From contig QXJR01000020.1 in NCBI GenBank assembly GCA_020975725.1, forward strand, positions 248,001 to 312,000: a stretch of 64,000 bases of DNA, written 5' to 3'. The notes beneath the pieces were generated by a model. That model did no database searches and was not told where the DNA came from. It saw nothing but the letters and a program-made list of their open reading frames with translations. Both the position numbers and the translations under genes were made by a program. This DNA is from Picocystis sp. L7. Lineage: Eukaryota > Chlorophyta > Picocystophyceae > Picocystales > Picocystaceae. Below are positions 21,098 to 31,535 of this stretch, piece by piece; the first letter of the stretch is position 1; each line of letters starts with the position of its first letter.

Positions 21098-24000
21098 ATG
21101 GCGGAGGACGTGGCGCGTCTTGCGCGCGCTTCTTCGTCCATGGCGGACGTTCCGAGCGATGCGATCGCTTCTGGATCGGAGGAGAGGTCGCAGAGGACCA
21201 AGAGGAAGCATGCTTTCGTGGACGACGTGGACGAAGCCAGCGAAGAGGACGATCCCAGCGTCGAAGAGGACGATGCCCACGCCGCGACGGACGAAGAAGA
21301 CGAGGTGAGGCGCATCGCGAGCGCGTTTGCAACGCCATGGGAACGTTTCAGAGGCTTCCCAGGACCGTCCAGGAGCGGACGGACGCCTGGGAAGCGCGCC
21401 GAAGCCTTCCCTGGCGACGCGAAGGCGGCGTAGGGTTTCGACGTCGCACGTGTCGGCGCCCATCCGTCGCTTTGGAAGCGCCATCCGCTGACGCACGAGG
21501 CGCGAAACTGCGGGAGACGCGTCAGGAAGAGGAGGAGGAGGAGGAACGCACGCGTGGCGAACGCAAGGAGACGCAGCGGTACAAGCGGAGCCGTTTCATC
21601 GACGACATCGCCGACGTGGGCGACGACGAGGACGAGGACGAAGACGAAGGATGGGACGAAGAAGGCGAACTGATGGACGACGAAGGAGACCTGCCCGACG
21701 AAGGGCAGATCCGAAAGATGCACGCCAGGATGGAAAGCAGAGCCAGGCAAAAAGAACAGACCGACGAAGAGCTGGAACGGTTCATCGAAGAAAGGTACGG
21801 GAAAGGGAACCAAAGGTACGAAGAATTCGAACTGGAAGAAGCAGATCAGAACGAAGTGGAACAGCAAGGACTGCTGCCCACCGTGCAAGATCCCAAGCTG
21901 TGGATGGTGAGGTGCAAACCGGGACACGAGAGAGAAGCAGCCATCAGCATCATGCAAAAACATGTCGCACTCGCCCACGAAGGGAAACCACTGTCCATAT
22001 GCTCGGCCGTCAGCCAAGACAAACTCAAAGGATACGTCTACGTGGAAGCGGTGAGAGAAAACCAAGTCAAGGAAGCCATCGCGGGACTGCGCATCATCTA
22101 CCAGAAAATCAAACTGGTGCCCCTGGGCGAGATGGTGGATGTGCTCACCGCTGCTGGCAGGATGGAAAAGCAACTTGCCCCCGGATCCTGGGCACGCGTC
22201 AAGAGCGGGACCTACAAGAGCGACCTGGTCCAAGTGGTGGATGTGAGAGAACAAGACAACGTAGCCACCGTCAAAATCATTCCCCGGATCGACTTTGCCC
22301 TCTTGGCGGCCAAAATCGAAGGGAGGGCTGAGAAAGGAAAGGCATCCGTCCGCCCGCCAGCGCGCATGTTCAGCGCGTCCGAGGCGCGCACGCATGGGCT
22401 GGCGCTGGATCGAACCATGAGAGATCCCTACACGGGAGAACCTTTCGAGGTGTTCCGTGGTCAACGGTTCCGGGATGGGTTCATGTACAAGGAGGTATCC
22501 TTGAGGAGCCTCAAGGTGGATGGTGTCGTGCCTACCTTGGAAGAATTGGAGAAGTTCCAGCTCAGCACGCAAAGAACAGACAGGAACGGGAACGGGCCCA
22601 CTTCAGACCTTGCCTCGTTGGCAGCAGCCCTGCCGGAAGAGGGGGAGAGCAAGCTGACCGATTTCACCAAAGGAGATGTGGTGGTCGTGCGAGAAGGCGA
22701 CCTGAAACACCTCAAGGGCAAAGTGCTCCGTCGCACGGAGGATAGCCAGGTGGAAATCATGCCTATGCACGAGGACCTCAAAGAGCCACTGACCTTTGCA
22801 CCCGCCCAGATCCAAAAGTTCTTCTCCGTGGGAGATCATGTGAAGGTCATGGGAGGTAGACATGCGGGAGAAACGGGGCTTATCGTCAAGGTTAACGAAG
22901 GGCCTGGTGTCGCGTCCATCTTTAGCGACTCGAGCCGCGAGGAGATGCAGTGTTTCGTTCGTGACCTAGCCATCTGTGTGGAGGTCTCTGATGGAGCACT
23001 CACCTTTGGACCATACGAGCTCCACGATCTGGTGGCTTTGGATGCCACGACCGTGGGGGTCATCGTTCGCGTGGAGAGAGAGAGGTGCCACGTCCTCACC
23101 AACCAGGGCCGTGTGGACAAGCCAGATGTCCGGCTTTGTGAGCTGAAAGATATCAAGCGGAAGATCTTTGCAAAGAATGCAACTGCCCAAGACGCACACA
23201 TGAACAGTGTGAAAGCTGGGGACATCGTTAATATCTTGGATGGTATGGGAGCATCTGCCAGTTCCTCACTGACGGGCACAGTCATGCATGTGCAAAGGGG
23301 CAGTCTTTTCCTTCTGTGCCGGGGCGAAACCAAAAATGGAGGAGTGATGTGTGTGCCAGCAAGGAACTGTCGCGTCCACGGTGGCACTTCGGAAGGTCAA
23401 AGCTTCGAACTTGCATCTCGTACGCCTGGTCGTATGTCCGCACAGCTCATGTCACCAGGCCGTAATATGGTACATGCTTCAAAGGAAGTGTTGCATTCCC
23501 CCACCAGAGGGGGACGTGGTTATGCGGCACCGCCTCCAGGAGCCTACAGTGGTCGATCTTCTGGTCCACGCCGCGATTCTGGGTTGGTCGGGATGGAAAC
23601 AAAGGTAATGAAGGGACCATACAAGGGGTACAAGGGCAAGATTGTCGATGCTACAGACACTACGGTCCGCATAGAGCTGCAGGCTCAATGCAGGACCGTC
23701 ACAGTCCAAAGAAAGCAGCTGCCAGAAAGCCTTGCCGGAGGACATGCCAGGGAACCGCAGGATGTGCGAAGCTACTCTGGTGTGCCATCTACCCCATTCT
23801 ACGGCGCGGCTGCAACACCCTTCCATGATAGTTTTGGCTCTCGTACCCCTATGTATGGAAGCATGGGCGCTCCCACTCCAATGAGGGACAGCAGCACTCC
23901 TTGGAACCCACAAGCATACTCTTCTGTGCTTCCAGACTCGGGCTTTGCCCCAACGCCGTACGATAAACCCGGTGGAGGGTATGCATTCACAGCAGAAGAG

Positions 24001-24681
24001 CACGCGGGCATCGGCAAGGACACTGCAGATGATGGCTGGAGTGCTCCATCTCCACCCAGAAGCACTGGCTACAGCACTTTTGACAGCACAACAAAGCCGC
24101 AAACAAGGGAAAATGTCCAGTACCCCCCACCACCCAGTGCAGCACCTGCGTCCATGCCAGGAGCGGTTCGCCCACAAGAGGCTGCCGCACCCCCGCGGAA
24201 TGCATTCCCACCTCCACCATCATTACCGCCTGGGGGGTTGCCTGGGCCACCGCCTCTTCCACCACAGGCCCCTCCCGGCAGTCTCACCGGCCAACCCATG
24301 CAGTTTCCTCCACCTCCGCCAGCAACGAAGACGGCCCCTTCAAGGTTGCTCATGCTGCCGGGTTCTCTGGTAAGCTATGGCAACCAGCTCCACGGAGTGG
24401 TTGTGAATGACACAGGCGACGGCGTTTTGATCAAGACTGGTGCTTATGAAGCAGACGGGACCTTCTCTCCCACTGGAGAAAAGACTATCCCATATTCGGA
24501 GCTTTCCATTGTCCAGCCTCAGAGAAAGCAACGTGTCATACTCTTGCAATCTGAGAATCGTGGTAAGGTTGGGGAACTTGCAAGCATTGACAAAGCCGAT
24601 GGCATCGTGAAACTGGAAGGTACATCGGGCGACATTACGCTCGTCGCGATGGATACTATTGCTCCCTACGTAGCAGTCTGA
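21098..24681 (+). CDS. SPT5: Transcription elongation factor SPT5, two exons
   Basis: Exon 1 is 21098-21304 (acidic, MAEDVARLARASSS...TDEEDE) and exon 2 is 21526-24681. The 221-base intron has donor GAG|GTGAGG, CTGAC at about 21489 and acceptor CAG|GAA, phase 0. The 1120-residue product has the full SPT5 order: acidic N-terminus with a basic KRSRFIDDIADV; NGN domain at about 192-277 (KLWMVRCKPGHERE...VPLGEMVDVL) that binds SPT4; a string of KOW domains from about 290; a Thr/Pro-rich CTR at about 800-870 (TPMYGSMGAPTPM); a Pro-rich linker; and a last KOW at about 1015. It acts as DSIF with SPT4 on RNA polymerase II. The open frame extends upstream of the real start and through the intron in another frame. 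Confidence 0.95.
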
Positions 24682-24996
24682 GGATACAAAGGAGGTGTGT
24701 TCCTAAGAACATAGCTGCCCCTCACAAGTTTTGTAGGCATTTCATCAGCCAAGCCCAAGATTGAAATAAAGCTTCAAGGACTTCTGGACGAAAAGAGCAC
24801 GGTGCAGACGCGAGATTTGATTGCCAAATGTTTGTATTGCAAGTCTATTCATTCTTTCTGCCTTTCAAGGCTAACCCCACGCCCGAGGTTGACACAACAC
24901 CCCCCTCCGCAAGCGCTGTTCCTCATTTCTATCTCAAAGTTTGAAGAGGCAAGTGAGCAAATGTGGAATGGTAGGTACAACGGGTGTCGAAATGGT
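24682..24996. other. Convergent 3' UTR interval
   Basis: These 315 bases separate the SPT5 stop from the stop of the convergent coiled-coil gene. A possible plus-strand polyadenylation signal, gaaataaagc, is at about 24762. No gene is seen. Confidence 0.6.
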
Positions 24997-26694
24997 TCAA
25001 ATATGCATGTCATCGTGCAGGCCAGTGAGCTCCTGGCGCAAGGCTTCTATCTGCTCGGAAAGCATCACCACGCGCTGCTCTGCTGCCCTCACACGGTACT
25101 TGGCCTTTTGCGACAATGCAGCTGTTTCTTCCCTTGAGCGTTGCTCCCATTCTGCTTTCTGTTTCTTCAAGTCATCAACTTGCTCCCTCAACTCCCTGAT
25201 AGTGGCCTCTGCTTTGGTCATTTCCTTCGATGCGTGGGTACGGTGAGAGTCGCGTTCAGCCTCGCTTCTCTTGAGTGCTCTTCTTGTGTCTTCTAACTCA
25301 CGATTCTTCTCAGCCAGCTCATTCTTCATCTTCTCCATCTCAAGGCTTTGATCTTGAGCGGAAGCTTCCTGAATCTGAAGCTTGGCTTCCATCTCACTCT
25401 TCATTTTCTCCCACTCTTGGGCAGAATCTACACTGGTGGTTTGCCCTTTTGGGGTAGGCTGTTGGTCTACACTGACCGTCTCCTTGTCCACTTCCACAAT
25501 CTGCAACGATGCCTTCCTTGCTTCCATCTCCCTCTGCTCTTCTTGCTTCGCTTTCTTGCGCCTTTCTTCTTCTTCTGTCCGCTTCCGGGCCTCAACCGCC
25601 GCCCTCCACTTTGCTTCTTCCTGTGCTCTTCGTTCTGCAGCAGCCTGCTGCATAGCGGCAACCCTCTGAGCGGTAGCGATCCTCTCTTCCTCTGCTGCAC
25701 TCGTTTGAGGCTTTGTATGCCGTGCATGTGATAGGGGGGTGGGCTTTTCTATCTGCTTCAGTGAACGAGCATCTGCCCTAGATGCTCCATTGTGTATCCT
25801 CGAGAGGACGCTTGCTATGTCTCTTGCACTGATGGACAGCGTGGCATCGACGTCGTTGTCCTGGGATCCATTTTCATCGGATGGAAGCCTGCAACCACCG
25901 GCAGAGCTGCTCTGCTCTGTCCCGGTGCTTTTGCATTGGGAATCCTTTTCTTTTTGGGGTGTGTCGCCCACCATCTCCTGCAGTCTCTCATAGTAGCTTT
26001 TTCCTTTCCAGGATTCCTTCAGGGCATCGTGCAGCGACCTTCCGCCCAGCGCATCATCCTTGGGCGGTTTCTTTTGCTCCGCGCTCTCCGATCCTGGGAG
26101 GAGGTTGTCCGCCAGTTGGCCCAGCTCGCTGGTCATTCGCAAAATCTCTGCATGCGTCATGTCGGCCGACGGGAGCGCGGCCATAGATTTCCTGCGGTTC
26201 TGCTGGTGTTGCCCATGGCTCTGGTTTCCACCGATGCTCTTACGTCTGTCCCTCCTGGGCTGGTCCTTGGGGCTGGCGATGGCACCGTCCAGCACGCTTT
26301 CCAGCGGAGATCCGGTCACCATGTCTCCGAACACACAAGTTTTGCGCCTGGTACGTTTTTTCCTGGCTGAATCGCACGCCAACCTGCGCTGGGTGTCCGG
26401 AGACTGTTGGGAGGTGGAGGTGGACCACGGTGTTTGGATCGTCCCGTTTCCATTGGGTTTTCTTCCTCCACCTTCTCCAACTTCGGTTCCTTTCGCAGAC
26501 GAGTCGTTTCGCAGCTTGGGCACGACCATGGGCTGCCTGAGTTCCTCTTCCAGTGGCGGAGGCGCCCATCCGCTCTTCCTCCGTCGACGTGTGGCACCGA
26601 CTTCGGATCCGGACTTTCGGGACTCCGGCTTGCGCGTGACGCTGGGCACGTTGCTCAGATCCGCCATGGCGCTTCTCGGCGCTTCCTCCGACAT
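24997..26694 (-). CDS. Coiled-coil protein of unknown function with RRKS motifs
   Basis: I do not recognise this 565-residue protein. It starts at ATG 26694 (MSEEAPRSAMADLSNVPS) or nine codons later. The N-terminal half is basic, Ser/Pro-rich and probably disordered, with three clusters RRRRKS, RRDRRKS and QNRRKS that resemble basophilic kinase sites. The C-terminal half is a long charged coiled coil (RRAQEEAKWRAAVEARKRTE, then EMEKMKNELAEKNRELEDTR) with a heptad-like tail ending in ALRQELTGLHDDMHI. No enzyme motif, membrane segment or targeting signal is visible. A cytoskeletal, spindle or scaffold role would suit such a protein but is only a guess. It converges on SPT5 and is divergent from the MET1-like gene. 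Confidence 0.75.
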   Translation of the reverse strand: MSEEAPRSAMADLSNVPSVTRKPESRKSGSEVGATRRRRKSGWAPPPLEEELRQPMVVPKLRNDSSAKGTEVGEGGGRKPNGNGTIQTPWSTSTSQQSPDTQRRLACDSARKKRTRRKTCVFGDMVTGSPLESVLDGAIASPKDQPRRDRRKSIGGNQSHGQHQQNRRKSMAALPSADMTHAEILRMTSELGQLADNLLPGSESAEQKKPPKDDALGGRSLHDALKESWKGKSYYERLQEMVGDTPQKEKDSQCKSTGTEQSSSAGGCRLPSDENGSQDNDVDATLSISARDIASVLSRIHNGASRADARSLKQIEKPTPLSHARHTKPQTSAAEEERIATAQRVAAMQQAAAERRAQEEAKWRAAVEARKRTEEEERRKKAKQEEQREMEARKASLQIVEVDKETVSVDQQPTPKGQTTSVDSAQEWEKMKSEMEAKLQIQEASAQDQSLEMEKMKNELAEKNRELEDTRRALKRSEAERDSHRTHASKEMTKAEATIRELREQVDDLKKQKAEWEQRSREETAALSQKAKYRVRAAEQRVVMLSEQIEALRQELTGLHDDMHI

Positions 26695-28282
26695 CTTCCC
26701 TTGGCTTTCCTTCCTCCGAAGCGCGCGGTTCGGCTGCGACGTGATGCGAAAGGTGCGGCCAGCTGTCGCTGCACCGTTTGAATGGGCGAAGTCGTCGGAC
26801 CGTCCGAGGACTCGCCCCGTTCCCCCCCCGGGGGACCAGGCCCGGTTGGAGGGAGGGAAGGGGAACGACCGATCCTCGACGGGGAACGGACCCGATCCCC
26901 GCGTCGAAAGGGACGTCGATCGAAACTCGTGGGGGGAAGGAGCGGGTGCGGTCGAGGACGGAGCCCAACGGGCGTGCCCAACGGCTCTTTCCATCGCGTC
27001 CGTTTCCTCCCCCCAAAGGGGGGCATACGAGGTCGCAGGAAAGGGGGGCATGCAGTGCGTGGTAGACGTGGTGGGGGGGAGGGCATTCGAGGCGCGATCC
27101 AGGTGGGACACCACAAACACGCCACGCAGAGACATATGATGGGCACCGGCCTTCGTTCTCGCCCTACACGTCGGACATGGACGTCCTTGGCATCGAGGCA
27201 CGAACTCCTCGCCCTCCAAGGGACGGAACCGAACGATCGCACGACGGACGCGATCCACCGGAGAGAAACGGAAACGTGGACGAGAAAGAACAAGGCTCGA
27301 TTCTTGGACGGAAACGGACGGGGTGCGCGCGTTCATTCGCTTCCATTTCTTCGCACGGGCCTTCCCGATTCCCACGCCGCGTGACGGTGGGATGGGATGG
27401 GATCGACGTCGTCGCGTGGTCGGGATCTCCCCTCGGATGGTTCCCCATCCTCGTGGCGTGGGTGTGTCTTGGTCCGCTTTCGCGAAGGACGCGTTCTGTT
27501 GGGTAGCTCGTGGACGCGGTCCGTCCCTTCGTGGAGGATCTCCACCGAAACGGGAAACGGGAACGAGGGAAGGATCGACAATGCGGGACGACTTCTCCCC
27601 CCACGCGTGCAGATCCGTCGCATGGAACCTTTTTTTCCCTTCGTCCCATCATTTCCCACCGCCACCAACCTTCGTTTTCGGCCATCCTCCCTTCCCTTCG
27701 AGGACGCCACGGTTCGACGTTGGGTTGTGTTGTGTTGTGTTGTCCATTTCCTTCGTCGGTCTTATCTACCCCATCTTCCACCTCGATCGATGTGGACCGT
27801 CGGGGATCGATCCCATCCCACGTCTGGATAGGCCCTGCGCGGCACCTGCCAAGAACGACGATCATGGAAGGGGAGACGACCCGCGATCTGTGCCGTCGAT
27901 GGGACGTGTGCCGGCGAGGAAGATCTCGGAGGACCCCACCCTCCCCTCCCGGGTCGGGAAACGTCGCCCCACGCAAGAAACCCTCCCTTTTTTCGTTTTT
28001 CCGCCTTCTTTTTCCTTCCCACGAACCCCACTCGAGACCTCCCGAAAATCGAATATCCCCCATCGATCGCCCACGTGGTCCTCCGGAGGTGCCCCTTCCA
28101 TCCGTCTCATTTCCTCCCCCTCCTCCCCCGTCCTCCCGGATCCCCTGGGGTGGATTTCAGACGCGCGGATCGGGTCTCGGGCGGCGGGTCCCGACAATTC
28201 GCGTCCATCACTCGTTTCGACTTGGTGCATCGTTCGTTGCTCTCGGCCATTTCGCGAGTGGAAAGGGAAGGGAGTTCGCAGG
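26695..28282. promoter_or_regulatory. Divergent intergenic region of the coiled-coil and MET1-like genes
   Basis: These 1.6 kb are GC-rich and cross-read in several frames, but no frame shows a known family. Two AAAGGGGGGCAT elements, 25 bases apart (27015-27026 and 27040-27051), match those of the petF region; the second shares 18 bases, cgcaggaaaggggggcat, with the complement of 15058-15075. Confidence 0.55.
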
Positions 28283-29368
28283 ATGCAGCAGGCGAGGCGT
28301 GCAGGAAGCCAGGTGCGATGGAACGCAGCACCTCGTCGATGGGGACGAACACGTGCCGCCTCGGGTGGGAGCGAAGCGGCCACGACCAGCACGGCCTTGA
28401 AACGTGGAGACGCCTACGAAGTCGTGCTACGCAAGCCGCTCGGGCTGGTGTTCTGCACGGGAGCGGACGGAGGGACCTACGTGGACGAAATCGTGCCTGG
28501 AGGACATGCCGAAGCGGACGGGAGGGTGCAGGTGGGCGACAAGGTGGTCCGAACCTCGGCCGTCTTCGGAGACAAGATGTGGGACGCCGACGATCACGCC
28601 AGGACGATGGCGGCCATCATCGGCAGGAGCGGAAGCGTGGCCTTTCGGTTCCGCAGGAGGGATGGACAGAGGGTCGCGTCCACCCACTCCTCGCTGCACG
28701 ATGCGGCGGTCCGGGAATCGGAAGTGGAAGACAAAGATTGGCTACGAACCAGCTACGAAAGGGCCAGGGAAAGACAAAGGATGAGGAAAGATTTGCTCTC
28801 CCACGGACTCATCGAATTCAGAGGAGGGAAATTCGATGACGCGCTCCTGTGCTTCAAAAAGGTGCTGGTGCTCAATCCAGAGAGCCAAGAAGCAGCGGTG
28901 GCGTACTACAATTTGGCCTGCTGCCACTCCGTCATGCAAGGGTCCGTGGAGGAAGGAATGAAGTGCTTGGGGAGGGCTCTGTCTTTGGGATTCCAAGACT
29001 CTGGGGAAATGCTGCAAGACGCCGCCTTGGCACACCTGCGCGAAAGCGCAAAGGAAGAATTCGACGCGCTCATGAAGGAATACGACGTGGGCGTCGGATT
29101 CCTGAACGAAGAGCTCGTGGAGGCGGTGATGAAGGTGCCCAAAGCGGCATTTTTCGTGGTAGGAAAGGGTTTACATGCAGGGAAGAATCTGATAGGGTCC
29201 CTGCCGTTTGTCAAGAGGCTCAGGCCCCCTCTGGAGGAAGTGGCCAACACGGTTAAGGAAAACATTCCCTTGAGCTCTGTGGAAGACATGATCGCACGCG
29301 CTCCTTCGAACTACCCAGAGCGCGTGGCAATCAGAGCCAGGGATATCCCATCGGATCGTTCACGCTAG
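28283..29368 (+). CDS. MET1: PDZ and TPR protein, MET1/ZKT-like photosystem II assembly factor
   Basis: The 361-residue protein starts at ATG 28283. The first 45 residues are Arg/Ala/Ser-rich (MQQARRAGSQVRWNAAPRRW), fitting a plastid transit peptide. A PDZ domain follows at about 48-125 (YEVVLRKPLGLVFCTGADGG, VDEIVPGGHAEADGRVQVGD). TPR-like helices run from about 160 to 270 (RMRKDLLSHGLIEFRGGKFD, YYNLACCHSVM). This order and the unusual PDZ sequence match the thylakoid-associated plant protein MET1 (ZKT), which aids photosystem II assembly and repair. The C-terminal 80 residues are less conserved, with a mildly hydrophobic KAAFFVVGKGLHAGKNLIG. The open frame extends upstream without similarity. 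Its stop is 126 bases from the convergent epsin stop. Confidence 0.82.
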   Translation: MQQARRAGSQVRWNAAPRRWGRTRAASGGSEAATTSTALKRGDAYEVVLRKPLGLVFCTGADGGTYVDEIVPGGHAEADGRVQVGDKVVRTSAVFGDKMWDADDHARTMAAIIGRSGSVAFRFRRRDGQRVASTHSSLHDAAVRESEVEDKDWLRTSYERARERQRMRKDLLSHGLIEFRGGKFDDALLCFKKVLVLNPESQEAAVAYYNLACCHSVMQGSVEEGMKCLGRALSLGFQDSGEMLQDAALAHLRESAKEEFDALMKEYDVGVGFLNEELVEAVMKVPKAAFFVVGKGLHAGKNLIGSLPFVKRLRPPLEEVANTVKENIPLSSVEDMIARAPSNYPERVAIRARDIPSDRSR

Positions 29369-29494
29369 GCGCGCGGCACAAACACAAATGTTGAGGATTT
29401 TAGTCCACCTGTTGTCATTTTTTGTAATTTACCGTTGATCGGATTTTCATGCTCGCTGCCAGGTTTTGATTTCTCCAGTCCCACCCAGCGCTTC

Positions 29495-30994
29495 TCAAAT
29501 GCCGGCCAGCCCGGCGAATGGGTCTTTGCTGGGGGAAGACCCTAGCTTGTGATCTCTCTGAAAGTGCACCGGCGAGGGGCCCTTGCCTTGCATTCCAAGT
29601 GCAGCCAAGGGGGAACCCTTCGGAATGCCACCTGCATCACCCCCAGCTTGGCCACCCTGAATGGTTTCCTTGGGAGGGGGTGCTCCCATCCCGAATGATG
29701 CTTGCGATGCCTCTGGTACGCCCAGCAATTCATCCAGATTGATGGGCCCACCGCTCCGAGCGTTCGAGGTAGGCGGATGGTTGGTGGTGGGAGGGCCGGT
29801 GTCCCCTGCACTCGCATCTGTAAATTCACCGAAGCCATCGTCACCTTCGCCTCCTAAACTACCCTCTTCAACCGGTGGCATGGACTTGAAGAGGTCCTCT
29901 TCCTCCTCTTCTTCGACTGCCTCTCCAGAACCCACACCAAGCCCTCCCACCTTGGCTGCTAGCTGTGAAAATGGATCGACGTCGGCCGCGTTGGTTGGCT
30001 CCGGATCGGCAGAACCCAAATCAAGCAGATTCACCTCGTCGTGTTCCGCACGTGCAGGGGACGACGGTGCCACGGGCTTGGGCGCAGCGGGGGTTACTTT
30101 GATGTTGGAGAACGCCTGGCTTATTTCTGGTTTGATCCTCGTGCTGGACAGCCTCTTCTTGGCCTTTTCTTCGTAAGAATCGTCAAAGTCTCCCTCGTTG
30201 AAATTGCCCTCCGCTTTCAGCTTCTCGATTCTTGTCCTGGTCGCTTCCATCGGGTCATCTGCGTAACCTCCTGTCCCATATCCCCCTCCCTCCTGGGCAC
30301 CCGGCGTGTCTTCGAATTTGGTGGCCGAGTAGTTGGCACTTGCCCACTTGCTGTAGGGTGCAGCCGGATCGTTGGCCTTGTCGAAGGACGATGCGGTGTC
30401 GTACGCTCCCAGTCGACTTTCGGAGGCTTGGAACGAGTCGTGGAAGGAGGAGGTGCTCCCTTCAAATCTCATTTGGTCCGACGAAACCCCTCCATACTTG
30501 GTGGCGTTGGCCCTGGCCTTGGCCCGTTCCATTCGGATGGCATCGTCGTCTTGCAGCAGGTTGACGAGCAGCTGGGCGCGGTTCCTCACGTTGAGCCCGT
30601 GGTCTTTCCCCTTTTTATCGACGTATTCGAAGAACTTGAGCCTCTGCAGCACGTCCAGGTTGGCTCGCAGTTCGTCGATGAGTTTGGGCGGTCCGTTCTT
30701 GATGAGGTGTTCGAGGAGGAGCATGGACTTGTACACGTGTCTCCAGTTGTGTTCTTTGTCTTCCAGCCTCCTGGCGATGACGCCCATGATCTGTCGGTAG
30801 CTTTCGTTGTCCCTCCACGCGCATCCGCAGATCTCGTGCATGAGTTTTCCGTGCGGTCCCCAGGGTTCGTTGTTGGTGGCTTCTTCCACCTTGACCTCCA
30901 GATCCGTGAGGTTGAGCGCATACTGCTTGACGCTGGTCTTGACCTTTTTCAGGTAGGCCAATGCGGAATCGCGATAATCCCGTAGGTCCGCCAT
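29495..30994 (-). CDS. Epsin-type clathrin adaptor with ENTH domain
   Basis: The 499-residue protein starts at 30994. An ENTH domain covers residues about 12-145 (VKVEEATNNEPWGPHGKLMH, WRHVYKSMLLLEHLIKNGPP, NVRNRAQLLVNLLQDDDAIR). ENTH domains bind PIP2 and bend membranes. The disordered C-terminal part carries adaptor motifs: a clathrin-box-like LLDLG, two DPF motifs (DPFSQL, and DPFAGLAGI at the extreme C-terminus) for AP-type appendage domains, and an acidic EEEEEEDLF. It should act in clathrin-coated vesicle formation at the plasma membrane or trans-Golgi. The gene is intron-free and divergent from the PLP decarboxylase gene, with 541 bases between starts. Confidence 0.92.
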   Translation of the reverse strand: MADLRDYRDSALAYLKKVKTSVKQYALNLTDLEVKVEEATNNEPWGPHGKLMHEICGCAWRDNESYRQIMGVIARRLEDKEHNWRHVYKSMLLLEHLIKNGPPKLIDELRANLDVLQRLKFFEYVDKKGKDHGLNVRNRAQLLVNLLQDDDAIRMERAKARANATKYGGVSSDQMRFEGSTSSFHDSFQASESRLGAYDTASSFDKANDPAAPYSKWASANYSATKFEDTPGAQEGGGYGTGGYADDPMEATRTRIEKLKAEGNFNEGDFDDSYEEKAKKRLSSTRIKPEISQAFSNIKVTPAAPKPVAPSSPARAEHDEVNLLDLGSADPEPTNAADVDPFSQLAAKVGGLGVGSGEAVEEEEEEDLFKSMPPVEEGSLGGEGDDGFGEFTDASAGDTGPPTTNHPPTSNARSGGPINLDELLGVPEASQASFGMGAPPPKETIQGGQAGGDAGGIPKGSPLAALGMQGKGPSPVHFQRDHKLGSSPSKDPFAGLAGI

Positions 30995-31340
30995 GTCCTC
31001 TTACGTTTCCGTGCTTGTCTCCTTTTCGGCCCCTTCCGTCTTTTTTCCGTTCCTCGGACACCTACCTGGGCCTCGTCCGCCCTTCCACCCGTCCGGATCG
31101 CAGCGAAGCACGGCGTTTCGACCTTCACGTGCGCCACGTAGGTGCGCCTTCTTCCGCACGCGATGGACGCGTGTGGAGCGAGGAAGGACGTGGAAGTGGA
31201 TCCCCCTTTCTCGATGGGAGGAGCCCATTGGGGGGGGGTGCCTCTCCCTCCTGTCTCCAGGGACCGCTCCCTTCGGGGTGGGGTGGGGAGAGGGGGGATC
31301 GAGGGGACCGACGGTCCACGGACGGTCCACGGGGGGAGGG

Positions 31341-31525
31341 GGGTTCGAAAGGGAAAAAGGGGATGTCGAAAGGACAGAAGGAAGGGGTTCGAAAGGGAAA
31401 AGGGGATCAGAAGAAGGAAGGGGATAGAAGGAAGGGAATAGAAGGAAGGGAATAGAAGGGGAATAGAAGGAAGGGAATAGAAGGAAGGGAATAGAAAGAA
31501 GGGAGATAGAAGGGGATCGAAGGTT
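31341..31525. repeat. Purine-rich repeats (TTCGAAAGGGA and GGGAATAGAAGGAA) before the decarboxylase gene
   Basis: Two copies of gggttcgaaagggaaaa (TTCGAAAGGG at 31344 and 31388) are followed by a run of imperfect ggaagggaatagaa units up to about 31520, just before ATG 31536. It lies in the promoter or 5' UTR of the decarboxylase gene, and the first element is the inverse of the CCCTTTCGAA promoter motif. Confidence 0.8.
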
Positions 31526-31535
31526 TGGGAGGTTG

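Noticed and set aside
20926-22572. 548-codon open frame antisense to SPT5
   Set aside because: It is a GC-driven shadow of the conserved SPT5 frame and has no family similarity.
26060-27139. 359-codon plus-strand frame opposite the coiled-coil gene
   Set aside because: Low-complexity shadow on the opposite strand; the minus-strand frame has coiled-coil periodicity and a sensible start.
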